Positions 54,889 through 64,000 of a stretch of 64,000 nucleotides of DNA are shown here, in pieces; within the stretch, counting starts at the first letter, position 1, and every line of letters begins with the position of its first letter. The DNA comes from Marinobacter azerbaijanicus (GTDB lineage Bacteria; Pseudomonadota; Gammaproteobacteria; Pseudomonadales; Oleiphilaceae), in the NCBI RefSeq assembly GCF_030250645.1, contig NZ_JASSVS010000003.1:248001-312000 (forward strand), read 5' to 3'. The notes under the pieces are model-generated. The model ran no database searches, was not told the DNA's origin, and saw only the letters and a list, made by a program, of their open reading frames with translations. A program made the translations under genes and the position numbers.

Positions 54889-57277
54889 CGATGGTTGCAT
54901 CGCCACGGCCCTCGATGGCAGCCAGTTCTGCGCTGGATAGCCACTCCCCGGGTGGCCTTTCCAGTACGTCCGCACAGGCGGCCAGGGCATGGGCCCAGGA
55001 GCAGCGGTTGGCAAACAGCATCCCTGCTTCATTCAGGGTGCCACCGCGGTTGATATAACCCAGTACCCGCGATTTTGCAGGCTCCGGAAACAACGGCGCC
55101 AGATGGCCCCGGAACACTTCCGGGCGCATGTGGGTGAGTGCAACACGACGCTTGATCCTCCTGGGGAACAAGCGTTCCTGCTCCAGGTCGCGAACGCATT
55201 GCGCCGCCTCCAGCACATCCCTGGGCTCGCGGAAGCGACCGGGCTCCTGAACATACACCAGTCTGAACGGCGTGCCGGTCTCCCGTAGCCGCTCGCTGGC
55301 CCGGATCATTTCGGACAGCTGGTAGGCACCGTTGGCAATCAGCATGACGGGCTCACCGGGGGATGTGTCCTCATCCACCACCAGGGCTCCTTTTTTCGCC
55401 AGGGCCTGTGCTTCGCTCCTGTCAAACACCACCGGCCGGTCACGTTTTGGTATCACCATGCAGGCCAGTTGCCCCCGCCCCAGGTAGATACCTGGCAATG
55501 CTTCGAGAGTGCTGTTGTAGTCGGCGGGAAAAAGGACGCGGCTGACATCGCTCATTTCCCCAAGCAGGCTTTCGCAGAAGGTGGTGTCCTGATGGGACTG
55601 CTGGTTTTTGCCGTTCTCCCAGGTATGGGAGGTGGCAATGATCGGGAAACCGAGCCAGCGGGCGGGCCTGCCCACTTCTTTCTGCTGACGGGCAAAGATC
55701 AGTTCCTGGCGGATGGCGCCCAGCATTTTCACGCAGAAGGCCTCGTAACTGGCCACCAGGTTGATCCCCGCCTTGTTGGCCAGACAGGCGGACACCACTG
55801 CCTCCTCATTGAGAGCCGTGATGATCAGGCCGTGAACGGACTCCTGCTCGTTCTCCGGGTAATTCACCCGGTGCCTGAGGGTATTGAGCACGCCCTCAAG
55901 GCGATTGCTGGCCAGTTCATCCGGATTGCCCACGCGGGCCCTCAGCGCCGGATTTTTCTCCACCAGCGCCTTGAAGAAATCGTCCACTGCCAGCATTGGC
56001 GAGCCATAGTCGCTCGATGGTGGCAGTTCGGGCATAACCGGCTCTGGCGGGTTGCGCATCGCCAGAGCATGGTCCCGTTCCAGCGGGCGATCCTGTTGCT
56101 GGTGCTGGTTGAGCTGGCTGACCGCTTCGGCAAGCTGGTCTGGTGGTACCCATAGCAGGCCGGCATGGTGGTGGAACAGTTCCCGGGCCCTGGTGTCGAT
56201 TTTCGGGTTGCCTGGCAGTGGCAGGTTGTGGGCCTGATTGCTGCCGGAACCATAGAATCCATACCCCTTGGTGGTTTCTGCAATGCCATAGGGAATCGAC
56301 ACCGGGTAGGAAAGCTCTACATCCAGTGCTTGCTGCTGATGACTGTCCATCACCCGTTCCATATTGAACAGGGCGCAAACGAAGGCTGCCGGGTCGCGGC
56401 CGTCAAAGTGCAGTGGTTCGAAGCCGCAGTGAGCCAGGTGTTCACTGAATCGTTCCAGCCCTTCACGGGTTCCCAGTTCCGTGCGTTGCTCAATCCGCCG
56501 GCCGTTGGCGATCATGATTGGCAGTACCGATCCGCAGTCCCCGGCTCGCCACCACCGTGGGACCCAGTCGCTACCACGCTGTTCTTCCGCTGCGCCATCG
56601 GACAGAAAAGCCACGAGCGACTCCCCGGGTAGTGGCATGTGGGCATACTGGAGTTCCGCAAAACCCAGGTAGCCGCCCTCAATAATCCCGCCAGCGGTGT
56701 GTGGCGTAACGTGGCTGCCCAGGGGCGCCTCCATGCCGCCGTCCGGTTGCTGGCGGTAACTGTAGAAATCGGACACCAGCCGTGAAAGCCCTTCTTCGCC
56801 CTGGTAACGGTTCTGCTGTTCCGGATGCAGGTTGCCGGTCAGTACATTCACTGCGTCAATGGCGGCCACGCAGTGACCCTGGCCCATCAACCAGCTTCGG
56901 GTCTGGCCGGTCAGATTGTTCAGTGCCAGGTAGGCGGCATAGGCAGGTACCATGTTAAGCGCACCGCCGGTATGGCCTTCGGGGTTGGCCTTGAAATCGC
57001 GTGGCAACAGAGGAGTGCCGCTGGTGTCGACGCGACTGGTGTAGGTCATATGCACCACCAGCCAGAGGCCAGCACTGGTCAGTCGGTCAAGGCTCGCCAG
57101 CTTGCCATAGACCGTTGCCGTGTCAGGCTGGAGCCCTGCGGCCACCAGTTCGTCAGCCATCTTCCGAACCTGTTCGCAGGTAGTCTCGGAATGCTGGATG
57201 ACCCCATAGCCCCGCCGCCAGCGCTCGTAATCGGAGACAGGCTGTTCGACAGATTCCGGATTTGTTGGGGATGACAT
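54869..57277 (-). CDS. Divergent phosphoketolase-like TPP enzyme
   Basis: The protein has 802 residues, the XFP length. It keeps SHVTPHTAGGIIEGGYLGF (phosphoketolases have SHVSPxxPGSIHEGGELG), the TPP region FLSDGAAEEQRGSDW (cf. GDGEAETG), and SHTWENGKNQQSHQDTTF (cf. NGFSHQDPG). Several active-site residues differ: the GHGGP motif is replaced by GQGHC, and GDG by SDG. It is either a phosphoketolase branch with other specificity or a related C2-transferring enzyme. ATG 57277 is preferred, with GAGG upstream. It is convergent with the ATPase gene. Confidence 0.75.
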   Translation of the reverse strand: MSSPTNPESVEQPVSDYERWRRGYGVIQHSETTCEQVRKMADELVAAGLQPDTATVYGKLASLDRLTSAGLWLVVHMTYTSRVDTSGTPLLPRDFKANPEGHTGGALNMVPAYAAYLALNNLTGQTRSWLMGQGHCVAAIDAVNVLTGNLHPEQQNRYQGEEGLSRLVSDFYSYRQQPDGGMEAPLGSHVTPHTAGGIIEGGYLGFAELQYAHMPLPGESLVAFLSDGAAEEQRGSDWVPRWWRAGDCGSVLPIMIANGRRIEQRTELGTREGLERFSEHLAHCGFEPLHFDGRDPAAFVCALFNMERVMDSHQQQALDVELSYPVSIPYGIAETTKGYGFYGSGSNQAHNLPLPGNPKIDTRARELFHHHAGLLWVPPDQLAEAVSQLNQHQQQDRPLERDHALAMRNPPEPVMPELPPSSDYGSPMLAVDDFFKALVEKNPALRARVGNPDELASNRLEGVLNTLRHRVNYPENEQESVHGLIITALNEEAVVSACLANKAGINLVASYEAFCVKMLGAIRQELIFARQQKEVGRPARWLGFPIIATSHTWENGKNQQSHQDTTFCESLLGEMSDVSRVLFPADYNSTLEALPGIYLGRGQLACMVIPKRDRPVVFDRSEAQALAKKGALVVDEDTSPGEPVMLIANGAYQLSEMIRASERLRETGTPFRLVYVQEPGRFREPRDVLEAAQCVRDLEQERLFPRRIKRRVALTHMRPEVFRGHLAPLFPEPAKSRVLGYINRGGTLNEAGMLFANRCSWAHALAACADVLERPPGEWLSSAELAAIEGRGDATIVTRSRN

Positions 57278-57339
57278 GACTGGCCTCTGTAGCTTCAATA
57301 GATGAAACGATTATAGAAGTCGAAGCCCGGAAGTCCGTT

Positions 57340-57372
57340 GATGCAGATCAGTCGGATCTGCATCTTGTTTTT
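57340..57372 (+). terminator. Terminator-like hairpin reading the wrong way
   Basis: GATGCAGATC (57340-57349), a five-base loop, GATCTGCATC (57355-57364) and TTGTTTTT. It has the form of a plus-strand rho-independent terminator, but both flanking genes are on the minus strand. It may stop antisense transcription or be an operator of the phosphoketolase-like gene. Confidence 0.55.
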
Positions 57373-57403
57373 ACTGATCGCTCACCGGAGCGCTGACAGG
57401 GTG

Positions 57404-57802
57404 TCAGGTGCCGGCAGGCTCAAACTGTTGCCGGAGCCAGGATCTGATGTCCTCGGACTCGTAAAGCCACTGCTCATTACCTTTGCCCCCACTAATTAAC
57501 AGGCAGGGCACCTTGATGCGGCCGCCGCCTTCTGCGAGCGCCGCACGATGGCTATCGTTGTGTTGGGCGTCCCGGGTTTCAATGTTCAGCCCGAGCCGGG
57601 CCATTTCCTTGCGGACCTTGATGCAGAACGGGCAGGCGCTGAACTGGTAAAGCGCCAGGTCTTTGCAGGCAGCGTCCACACGGGCCTGCTCTTCGGGCGA
57701 TCGGCTGATGCTTCTGGGGGTACTGATTTTTTCGCTGAGCAACATGAACGGTGTCAGGATCAGGCGAAGACCGCGGAAAAAATAACGAATGACGAGTCTC
57801 AT
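57404..57802 (-). CDS. Glutaredoxin-like protein with N-terminal extension
   Basis: The protein has 132 residues. The glutaredoxin domain (about 50-130) has the active-site CPFC in YQFSACPFCIKVRKEMARLG and the cis-Pro in KVPCLLIS. The first 25 residues (MRLVIRYFFRGLRLILTPFMLL) look like a membrane anchor, so the domain may face the inner membrane. Family members reduce disulfides with glutathione. Start ATG 57802 has no strong ribosome-binding site. Confidence 0.82.
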   Translation of the reverse strand: MRLVIRYFFRGLRLILTPFMLLSEKISTPRSISRSPEEQARVDAACKDLALYQFSACPFCIKVRKEMARLGLNIETRDAQHNDSHRAALAEGGGRIKVPCLLISGGKGNEQWLYESEDIRSWLRQQFEPAGT

Positions 57803-58015
57803 GGACGGGATACAGCTCCGGTTAAGGGGGGTGGGCCGGTACAGAGCCTCACCAGAATACGGGAGCACCCACAATATCATTCAGCCAGCATTCGGGCCAG
57901 GCCGGGCGGGTGCTGGAGACAGGGGTGTGTTGCTGTCATGGGGCGTTTCTGCCAATCTCATGCTAACAACAGCAACAGCGCCGGGTTTACTGGCGGTTAA
58001 CAGGAGAACCAAGCG

Positions 58016-59692
58016 ATGACAGAAGACAAGCGCCGCCGCTATTCCTCCCCGGTGGTGGATGGCCTGGGCAAGTCTGCCAGCCGCGCCATGTTACGGGCAG
58101 TGGGTTTTACAGACGAGGATTTCCGCAAACCCCAGATCGGCATTGCCTCCACCTGGAGTAATCTCACTCCATGCAACATGCACATCAACCAGCTGGCGGA
58201 AGAGTCCGCCGCAGGCGCGGATGAAGCGGGTGGCAAGAGCCTGACATTCAATACCATTACTGTGTCTGACGGCATTGCCAACGGCACTGAAGGCATGAAG
58301 TATTCCCTGGTATCCCGGGAGGTCATCGCAGATTCCATCGAAACTGTGGCCGCTTGCGAGGGGTTTGATGGCCTGGTGGCCATTGGTGGCTGCGACAAGA
58401 ATATGCCTGGCTGCATGATGGGTCTGGCGCGGTTGAACCGGCCATCAGTGTTTGTCTACGGCGGCACCATCATGCCGGGGAAGAACCATACTGATATTAT
58501 CTCGGTATTCGAGGCGGTGGGTGCCCATGCACGGGGTGACCTGGACCTGATTGAAGTAAAGCAGATTGAGGAAACCGCGATTCCCGGCCCGGGGTCCTGT
58601 GGTGGCATGTATACTGCCAATACCATGGCCTCGGCCATTGAGGCCATGGGGATGAGCCTGCCAGGCAGCTCTGCACAGAACGCCATTTCCGATACCAAGG
58701 CGGCGGACTGTCGCGCAGCGGGTGCGGCGGTACTCAACCTGCTGGAGAGGGATATCAAGCCTTCCGATATCATGACCCGGAAAGCCTTTGAGAACGCCAT
58801 CACTGTGGTGATTGCCCTGGGCGGTTCCACCAACGCTGTGCTGCACCTGCTGGGAATGGCCAGTACCGTCGGAGTCGAGTTGTCGCTGGATGATTTTGTG
58901 GAAATCGGCAAGCGGGTGCCCGTGCTGGCGGACCTGCGCCCCAGCGGTCATTACATGATGTCAGAACTGGTGGCGATCGGTGGTATTCAGCCACTGATGA
59001 AGATGCTGCTGGACAAGGGCATGCTCCATGGCGACTGCATGACGGTCACCGGGCAGACACTGGCGGAGAACCTGAGGGACGTGGCGCCCTATCCGGAAAA
59101 TCAGGACATCATTCATGCCTTTGATAATCCTATCAAGGCGGACAGTCACCTGCGTATTCTTTACGGTAACCTGGCACCTACCGGGGCGGTTGCCAAAATT
59201 ACCGGCAAGGAGGGTACCCACTTTACCGGCAAGGCCCGGGTTTTCCACTCCGAGGAAGAAGCCCAGGAGCGGATAATGGACGGCACCGTTGTGGCCGGGG
59301 ATGTGCTGGTGATCCGGTATGAGGGACCCAAAGGTGGCCCGGGAATGCGGGAGATGCTGACACCCACCTCTGCCATCATGGGTAAAGGCCTGGGTAACGA
59401 TGTGGCGTTGATTACTGACGGGCGTTTCTCTGGTGGCAGCCATGGTTTCGTGGTTGGCCATATTACGCCGGAAGCCGCTGAAGGCGGGCCATTGGCGCTG
59501 GTTGAAAACGGTGACACCATCACTATCGATGCCGTTGCCAACAGAATTGAGCTGGACGTCCCTGGAGAAGAGATGGAGCGTCGCCGCAAGGCTTGGTCAG
59601 CGCCGGCTCCGAGGTTTACCCGGGGCGTACTGGCCAAATATGCGCGAACGGTAAGCTCTGCATCGGAAGGCGCGGTTACGGATAAGCCGTAA
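58016..59692 (+). CDS. ilvD: Dihydroxy-acid dehydratase
   Basis: The protein has 558 residues. Fe-S ligands appear in [13 protein letters not shown] and [14 protein letters not shown], and the C-terminal [15 protein letters not shown] is the family motif. It makes 2-keto acids in valine, isoleucine and pantothenate synthesis. The short length (E. coli IlvD has 616) is common for the other IlvD branch. ATG 58016 follows CAGGAGA. Confidence 0.95.
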   Translation: MTEDKRRRYSSPVVDGLGKSASRAMLRAVGFTDEDFRKPQIGIASTWSNLTPCNMHINQLAEESAAGADEAGGKSLTFNTITVSDGIANGTEGMKYSLVSREVIADSIETVAACEGFDGLVAIGGCDKNMPGCMMGLARLNRPSVFVYGGTIMPGKNHTDIISVFEAVGAHARGDLDLIEVKQIEETAIPGPGSCGGMYTANTMASAIEAMGMSLPGSSAQNAISDTKAADCRAAGAAVLNLLERDIKPSDIMTRKAFENAITVVIALGGSTNAVLHLLGMASTVGVELSLDDFVEIGKRVPVLADLRPSGHYMMSELVAIGGIQPLMKMLLDKGMLHGDCMTVTGQTLAENLRDVAPYPENQDIIHAFDNPIKADSHLRILYGNLAPTGAVAKITGKEGTHFTGKARVFHSEEEAQERIMDGTVVAGDVLVIRYEGPKGGPGMREMLTPTSAIMGKGLGNDVALITDGRFSGGSHGFVVGHITPEAAEGGPLALVENGDTITIDAVANRIELDVPGEEMERRRKAWSAPAPRFTRGVLAKYARTVSSASEGAVTDKP

Positions 59693-59697
59693 CGGTT

Positions 59698-61329
59698 TCA
59701 GGGGCGGGCCGGTTCCGGTCTGCCCCAGAAATAGCCCTGCCCATAGAGGCCCGGGAACTGCTGCAACCAGCAGGCCACGGCCTGTTCTTCCACGCCCTCG
59801 ACCACCACGTCCACATCCAGTGCCTCACCCAGTTCCAGGGCGGCGCGAAAGATGCGTTGTCGGGTCGGATGGGCGAGGATGTCTTTCAGGAAACTGCGGT
59901 CGATCTTTAGTTCATCCAGGTCAAAGCTGGCCAGTGTGCCCAGTGAGGAGTGACCGGTCCCGAAATCGTCCAGCGCAATCCTGAAGCCCTTTCTGCTCAG
60001 GGTGTGGATGATCCTGCCGGAGGCCTCCGGATCGGTCATCATGGCAGTTTCCGTAATCTCCAGGATCAGGTCTTCTGTCCGCATACCATGGCGGGCAATG
60101 ATGTCGACGATTTCGTCCTCGAAACCAGCATGGGTCAGGTCCACAGCCGAGATATTGACCGCCACCGACAGGCCGCTGCCATAGCGGGAAACCAGGTGGC
60201 GGAATTCGCTACAGGCCCGTTCGATGACCCACAGTGAGACCGGATGAATAACGCCCACCTGCTCGGCCAGCGGAATCCACTGATCCGGGGTCACGGCGCC
60301 AAACTCCGGGTGATGCCAGCGGATGAGGGCCTCCACAGAACGGACCTTCGAGTCGCGGATACTTACCTTGGGCTGGTATTCCAGCCACATGGCGTTGCTG
60401 GCAAGCCCCTCTTCCACATCGAGTATCAGAATCTGCTGGCGATACTGCCTCTCGGCGATAGACGGATCGTACACGGTGAGTAGCTGCCCCTTGTCCAGGG
60501 ACGCCACGCCGGCTGAGGAGAGAATCCCGGCGGCATCTGCTCCGTGTTCAGGGGCGTGGGCGATACCCAGTGAGGGCCCCCATGAGAAGGAAAAACGGCC
60601 TTCACGAAAGTTATTGGCCAACCAGCTGCGGATCTCATCAAGCAGATCAGAAGCCTGGTCATTACGGTCTTCACGATACAGTGCAAATGCGTGGTTGACG
60701 GTGTCCACCGTGGCCAGTCCATAGCCGTTGATGTTTACCAGGCGATCGCCTGTGCGACGTTTGAGATAACTGTTCAGTCCGCGAAGGTAACTCTTGAGCA
60801 GTTCCTCGGCTGCGCGATACCCCAATGCCTGTTCAATCTCGTTGAACCGGCTGAGCCGGATCATGCAAAGGGTATAGGGGCTCTGGCTGGTGTCGATGCT
60901 GTCCAGGGTTTCCTCGAGTATGGCCCGGTTTGGCTTGCCAGTGACGCGGTGGGTTTTCAGCAGGCGGTCGTAGTCCTGCTCGATCTGTGATCGTACCTGT
61001 TGTTCCTGACGGACCTGTTTGTCAGCGTTCCGTCGCCTGCGGCGTTCCTGTGGTCTGACGACCAGGAGGATATAGCTGCCCCCGGCAAGGTTCATTAACA
61101 ACGCGAATACCAGGATGCCGGCGATCAGAACTTTCCATACCTGCTCCTGACTGGTTTCCAGGGCATGGCTATGGAGGGCGTGTGGCAACAGGGAGGCGAG
61201 TATTAATCCGTAGGCAATGGCAAACAGGATCAGGGTCACCGGTAACCATCGACAGAACGCCCTGACCACACGCAGGCTGGCGATTTTCTGGAGAGGAGTT
61301 TTCGTTGACGGCGTTGTGTGGGAATCCAT
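59698..61329 (-). CDS. Membrane GGDEF/EAL protein with degenerate GGDEF
   Basis: The protein has 543 residues. Two membrane helices (about 25-45 and 65-90) enclose a short periplasmic loop. The GGDEF domain lacks the motif (reads INGYG), so no synthesis is expected. The EAL domain is complete: SVEALIRWHHP, NISAVDL, EITETAM, ALDDFGTGHSSL, LKIDRSF, VEGVEE and GQGYFWGRP. It should cut cyclic di-GMP to pGpG. The start ATG 61329 is supported by AGGA; earlier starts lack a ribosome-binding site. Confidence 0.88.
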   Translation of the reverse strand: MDSHTTPSTKTPLQKIASLRVVRAFCRWLPVTLILFAIAYGLILASLLPHALHSHALETSQEQVWKVLIAGILVFALLMNLAGGSYILLVVRPQERRRRRNADKQVRQEQQVRSQIEQDYDRLLKTHRVTGKPNRAILEETLDSIDTSQSPYTLCMIRLSRFNEIEQALGYRAAEELLKSYLRGLNSYLKRRTGDRLVNINGYGLATVDTVNHAFALYREDRNDQASDLLDEIRSWLANNFREGRFSFSWGPSLGIAHAPEHGADAAGILSSAGVASLDKGQLLTVYDPSIAERQYRQQILILDVEEGLASNAMWLEYQPKVSIRDSKVRSVEALIRWHHPEFGAVTPDQWIPLAEQVGVIHPVSLWVIERACSEFRHLVSRYGSGLSVAVNISAVDLTHAGFEDEIVDIIARHGMRTEDLILEITETAMMTDPEASGRIIHTLSRKGFRIALDDFGTGHSSLGTLASFDLDELKIDRSFLKDILAHPTRQRIFRAALELGEALDVDVVVEGVEEQAVACWLQQFPGLYGQGYFWGRPEPARP

Positions 61330-61632
61330 TCGGTCTGCGTCCTGCCTGCTTGCCAGCATGTCTGTTACAAATTGATTACTTAGTGAAATATCATGTAACA
61401 ATATGATTTTTAAGTAATTTTACGGGATTTTAAAAAGTTTTGCATTTGCCGTTTTAAACGGTAGTCGCGGTTCTGCCCAACCCGGAGACGGAGAGGTGGT
61501 ATGTGTTTAACTGACAAACCGGTAACGCTTTTCGCGCCGGGCGCGGGAGTCAGCGGGCATTTTGGCTGGTATAGTTGTAACCTGAGTTGGTATGGCAAGC
61601 GTTTGCGGGTAAATACAAAAAGGGTTCAAAAA
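61330..61632. other. AT-rich spacer, divergent promoters
   Basis: The 303 bases between the EAL gene and the PBP7-like gene are AT-rich near 61360-61460 and hold a near-palindrome CCGTTTTAAACGG at 61449-61461. An in-frame extension of the downstream gene to 61501 has no signal peptide at its start and is not taken as coding. No other structure is seen. Confidence 0.5.
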
Positions 61633-62562
61633 ATGATCCGATCGGCTGGTTTTCTGGCATGGACGGTGCTCTTGTTTGTGCAGGTGTCCTCCGCCAGTGC
61701 GATAGAAAAGGCGGAGCTGAACAGGACAGAATTGCAACTGGCTTCGGTCAACGCAGCCGTGGCTTACGCAGACGCAGATGAGCTGCTCTATGACAAGAAT
61801 GCTGACCGTCCTGTTCCTATAGCCTCAATTACCAAACTGATGACAGCGCTGGTGGTCATGAAGTCCGGAGAGCCGCTGACGGAATGGCTTGAATTCAGGG
61901 AGCGCCATATTCCGGCCCCGGCCAATGCTTATACCCGTATTCGGGTAAGATCCGAGCTGAGGCGGGCCGATGTACTGCGGATCGCATTGATGTCATCGGA
62001 GAACTTTGCGGCCTACACCCTGGCCCGTCATCATCCCGGGGGCTACAACGCTTTTGTCGAGGCAATGAATGTCCAGGCCCGTGAACTGGGCATGACAAAT
62101 ACCACATTTGTGGATCCTACGGGGCTGTCCGCGGAGAATCGTTCCACAGCAGCAGATCTTGTACGCCTCGTCAGGGCTGCAAGCGAATACCCCCAGATTC
62201 GGGAATACTCCACCACCCGATACTTCACAGGGCGTTTCCGGCAGCCCCGTTACCGGCTTGCATTCGGAAACACCAATGCTCTTGTTCACCGTGACAGCTG
62301 GGGCGTGGGTGTCAGCAAAACCGGCTACCTCTCTGAGGCGGGGCGCTGCCTGGTCATGCTTGCCGAGATTGATGGCAGGCCCGTGGTCACCGTGCTGCTG
62401 GACTCACTGGGCACCCGGTCACCCATGGGGGATGCGGGCCGGATAAAGCGCTGGCTGACCACCGGGGCTGGCGGCAGTGTCGCAGCTGCGGCGAAGGCGT
62501 ACGAACGCAAAAAGAACGCAGCCTATGCCTCTTCCGACAGTACCTCTGTCAGTGTGAACTGA
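61633..62562 (+). CDS. D-Ala-D-Ala endopeptidase/carboxypeptidase, PBP7-like
   Basis: The protein has 309 residues. The signal peptide (to SSASA-IE) exports it. The three penicillin-binding motifs are complete: Ser65-I-T-Lys68, Ser122-Glu-Asn, and Lys229-Thr-Gly. The spacing and size fit the low-molecular-weight S11 family, the PbpG (PBP7) type, which trims peptidoglycan cross-links. A Ser-rich tail ends the protein. Confidence 0.9.
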   Translation: MIRSAGFLAWTVLLFVQVSSASAIEKAELNRTELQLASVNAAVAYADADELLYDKNADRPVPIASITKLMTALVVMKSGEPLTEWLEFRERHIPAPANAYTRIRVRSELRRADVLRIALMSSENFAAYTLARHHPGGYNAFVEAMNVQARELGMTNTTFVDPTGLSAENRSTAADLVRLVRAASEYPQIREYSTTRYFTGRFRQPRYRLAFGNTNALVHRDSWGVGVSKTGYLSEAGRCLVMLAEIDGRPVVTVLLDSLGTRSPMGDAGRIKRWLTTGAGGSVAAAAKAYERKKNAAYASSDSTSVSVN

Positions 62563-62589
62563 CATCGAACCTATCAGGACTCACGGGCA

Positions 62590-63072
62590 ATGATCGAAGT
62601 ATTCACAACCGGCGGTACCATCGACAAGGTGTACTTTGACGCCAACAGTGAGTTTGAAGTCGGGGACAGCCTGATGGGAGAACTGCTCGCGGAATCCAAT
62701 ATCCGCGATGGGTTTTCCATCACTGGCCTGATGCGCAAGGACAGCCTGGAAATGACAGATGAGGACCGTGAGGCGGTCAGAGCCGCGGTCAGCCGTTGTG
62801 CCGCCGAGCGTGTTCTCATCACCCACGGCACAGACACCATGGTGGAAACCGGAAGATCACTGTTGTCGGTCACCGGCAAGACCATTGTGCTCACCGGAGC
62901 AATGCAGCCGGCCCGTATGCGCCGCAGTGACGCGATTTTCAATATCGGCTTTGCCTGGGCCGCGCTCAGGCTGTTACCCCATGGTGTCTATATTGCCATG
63001 AACGGAGAGGTCTTCGAGGTCGGCTCCGTTCGCAAGAACCTGAAGGCGCAGCGGTTCGAGCGAACCTCCTGA
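62590..63072 (+). CDS. One-domain asparaginase-like protein
   Basis: The protein has 160 residues. Both catalytic Thr motifs of the asparaginase family are present, TTGGTID and THGTDTM, with an intervening helix, but the usual C-terminal domain (about 130 residues) is missing; the full enzymes have 320-350. No remnant is seen downstream, where rsuA ends convergently one base away. It may be a short family of its own. Activity is not assured. Confidence 0.8.
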   Translation: MIEVFTTGGTIDKVYFDANSEFEVGDSLMGELLAESNIRDGFSITGLMRKDSLEMTDEDREAVRAAVSRCAAERVLITHGTDTMVETGRSLLSVTGKTIVLTGAMQPARMRRSDAIFNIGFAWAALRLLPHGVYIAMNGEVFEVGSVRKNLKAQRFERTS

Positions 63073-63765
63073 TCAGGCCAGACGCTCCACTTCCGCGGCA
63101 GTCAGTTCACGGTACTGCCCGGGGGACAGATCCGGGTCAAGGGTGACGGCGCCAATCCGCCATCGATGCAGACCCTCCACATGATTACCCACCGCAGCCA
63201 GCATCCGTCGGACCTGATGATAGCGCCCTTCCGAAATGGTCAGGTCGATCAGCCGGTCCTCCAGCCTTTCCACTCTTGCCGGAGAGGTCGGCCTGGACTC
63301 ATTGCGGAGTGTCACGCCCTTTTCGAGCAGGGCAATGGCCCCGGAACTGATGGGCTCGCTGAGAGTGGCACGATAGGTTTTGGGGCAATTCACCCGGGGC
63401 GAAGTGATTCTGTGGGACCACTGGCCATCTGTTGTCAAAAGCAGCAGGCCGGTGGTGTCTGCGTCCAGGCGCCCGGCGATATGCAATCCCGGCCTTACGT
63501 CAGCAGGCAGCAGGTCCAGGGCGGTTGGTTGCTGGCTGTCCGTGGTGGCGCTGATGACGCCTTCGGGTTTGTGCAGCATCAGGTAGCGGTCGCCCGGCAG
63601 CGCCAGGGGCTGCCCGTCAAGAGTTATTGCGGATTCGGGCGCTACCGGTGAGCCGGCCTTGCGGCAGACCTGACCGTCTACCTGCACCAGGCCCGCACTG
63701 ATCGCCCTCTTTGCATCCCGGCGTGACAGGGCTGAGGCATTGGCTATGAAATAATCCAGACGCAT
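63073..63765 (-). CDS. rsuA: 16S rRNA pseudouridine synthase RsuA
   Basis: The protein has 230 residues, as RsuA. The S4-like N-terminus (MRLDYFIANASALSRRDAKRAI) is followed by the catalytic Asp in GRLDADTTGLLLLT and by GRYHQVRRMLAAVGNHV. It makes pseudouridine 516 in 16S rRNA. ATG 63765 is preferred over a longer frame; its ribosome-binding site is weak, and the upstream partial gene ends only three bases away. Confidence 0.9.
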   Translation of the reverse strand: MRLDYFIANASALSRRDAKRAISAGLVQVDGQVCRKAGSPVAPESAITLDGQPLALPGDRYLMLHKPEGVISATTDSQQPTALDLLPADVRPGLHIAGRLDADTTGLLLLTTDGQWSHRITSPRVNCPKTYRATLSEPISSGAIALLEKGVTLRNESRPTSPARVERLEDRLIDLTISEGRYHQVRRMLAAVGNHVEGLHRWRIGAVTLDPDLSPGQYRELTAAEVERLA

Positions 63766-63767
63766 GG

Positions 63768-64000
63768 TCAGGTACAGCCTTCTCCCGGTGGTGGCAGGGA
63801 CAGGCTGGCAAGGCACAAAACCTCGGCAGAGCCGGTCATCCTGTCCCACAATACGCCCAGCAACTCACCGGCAACAACCGGGCGCTCCAGGCGGGAACTG
63901 GGCTCGGGCTCAAGCCCCTCGCCATTGTCCCGGGCCAGAACAAAGGTAAACGGATGCGCCCCGGGAATACCGAGCCGGATATCGGTGGCCGTCAGCTTGC
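63768..64000 (-). CDS. Unidentified gene, C-terminal end
   Basis: The last 76 codons of a minus-strand gene that starts outside the window; stop TGA at 63770-63768. Visible residues include KLTATDIRLGIPGAHPFTF, VLWDRMTGSAEVL and a proline-rich end. Codon use looks normal for the region. I do not recognise the family. It is probably in one operon with rsuA, given the two-base gap. Confidence 0.6.
   Translation of the reverse strand, partial: KLTATDIRLGIPGAHPFTFVLARDNGEGLEPEPSSRLERPVVAGELLGVLWDRMTGSAEVLCLASLSLPPPGEGCT

Noticed and set aside
61501..61632. N-terminal extension of the PBP7-like protein
   Set aside because: It would place 44 residues before a clear signal peptide; ATG 61633 gives the expected exported protein.

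Overview
The window is about 57-60% GC by eye, densely coded and free of insertion sequences, prophage, CRISPR arrays and tRNA/rRNA genes. It looks like chromosome of a marine, lipid-using gammaproteobacterium, most likely Marinobacter or a close relative. The reasons are the gene set (RapA, long FadE, CysZ, SelU, UbiF, Pst operon, GH13 alpha-glucosidase of the Halomonas/Marinobacter type) and two copies of a structured intergenic repeat. The genus is inference; no search was run.

Layout. 1-5.9 kb: end of a dihydroorotate-dehydrogenase-like gene, a cytochrome b561 / small periplasmic protein pair divergent from a two-component system whose kinase carries an unusual Asp/Glu/His-rich periplasmic loop, then a QseBC/PmrAB-like two-component system. 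5.9-10.3 kb: divergent from that system, behind two tandem CTTAAG-N5-(C/A)TTAAG boxes, a four-gene operon: thermostable-hemolysin family protein, AMP-ligase fused to a haem-oxygenase-like iron oxygenase, short-chain dehydrogenase, and an exported TPR protein. 10.3-17.4 kb: a BASS-type transporter, a YciA thioesterase and the pstSCAB-phoU operon with a Pho box. 17.4-30.8 kb: housekeeping genes (HIT, UbiF, YbaK-like, MscS, SelU, methyltransferase, VanZ-like, CysZ, RapA, FadE, LysE) and a candidate CsrB/RsmZ-type small RNA on the minus strand near 23.0-23.25 kb. 30.8-39.7 kb: GMC oxidoreductase plus methylmalonate-semialdehyde dehydrogenase with a divergent LysR regulator, CrcB, a cold-shock protein, PlsC, a dienelactone-hydrolase-like protein, alanine dehydrogenase and a GST.

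39.9-49.4 kb is one co-directional alpha-glucoside (probably sucrose) operon: porin, ABC binding protein, two permeases, GH13 alpha-glucosidase, ABC ATPase, LacI regulator and PfkB-family fructokinase, preceded by several AACTTAAT half-sites. 49.6-64 kb holds a Yip1-like membrane protein, a Tat-exported PhoD phosphatase, a P-type cation ATPase, a divergent phosphoketolase-like TPP enzyme, glutaredoxin, IlvD, a GGDEF/EAL protein with an intact EAL domain, a PBP7-like serine peptidase, a one-domain asparaginase-like protein, RsuA and the end of an unidentified gene.

The strongest candidates for new biology are the PmrA-box-linked operon at 6.06-10.3 kb with its ligase-oxygenase fusion (and an internal ribosome-binding site at the junction), the acidic/His loop kinase at 2.3-3.8 kb, the GGA-rich small RNA, and the three-hairpin intergenic repeats at 17.5 and 35.2 kb.
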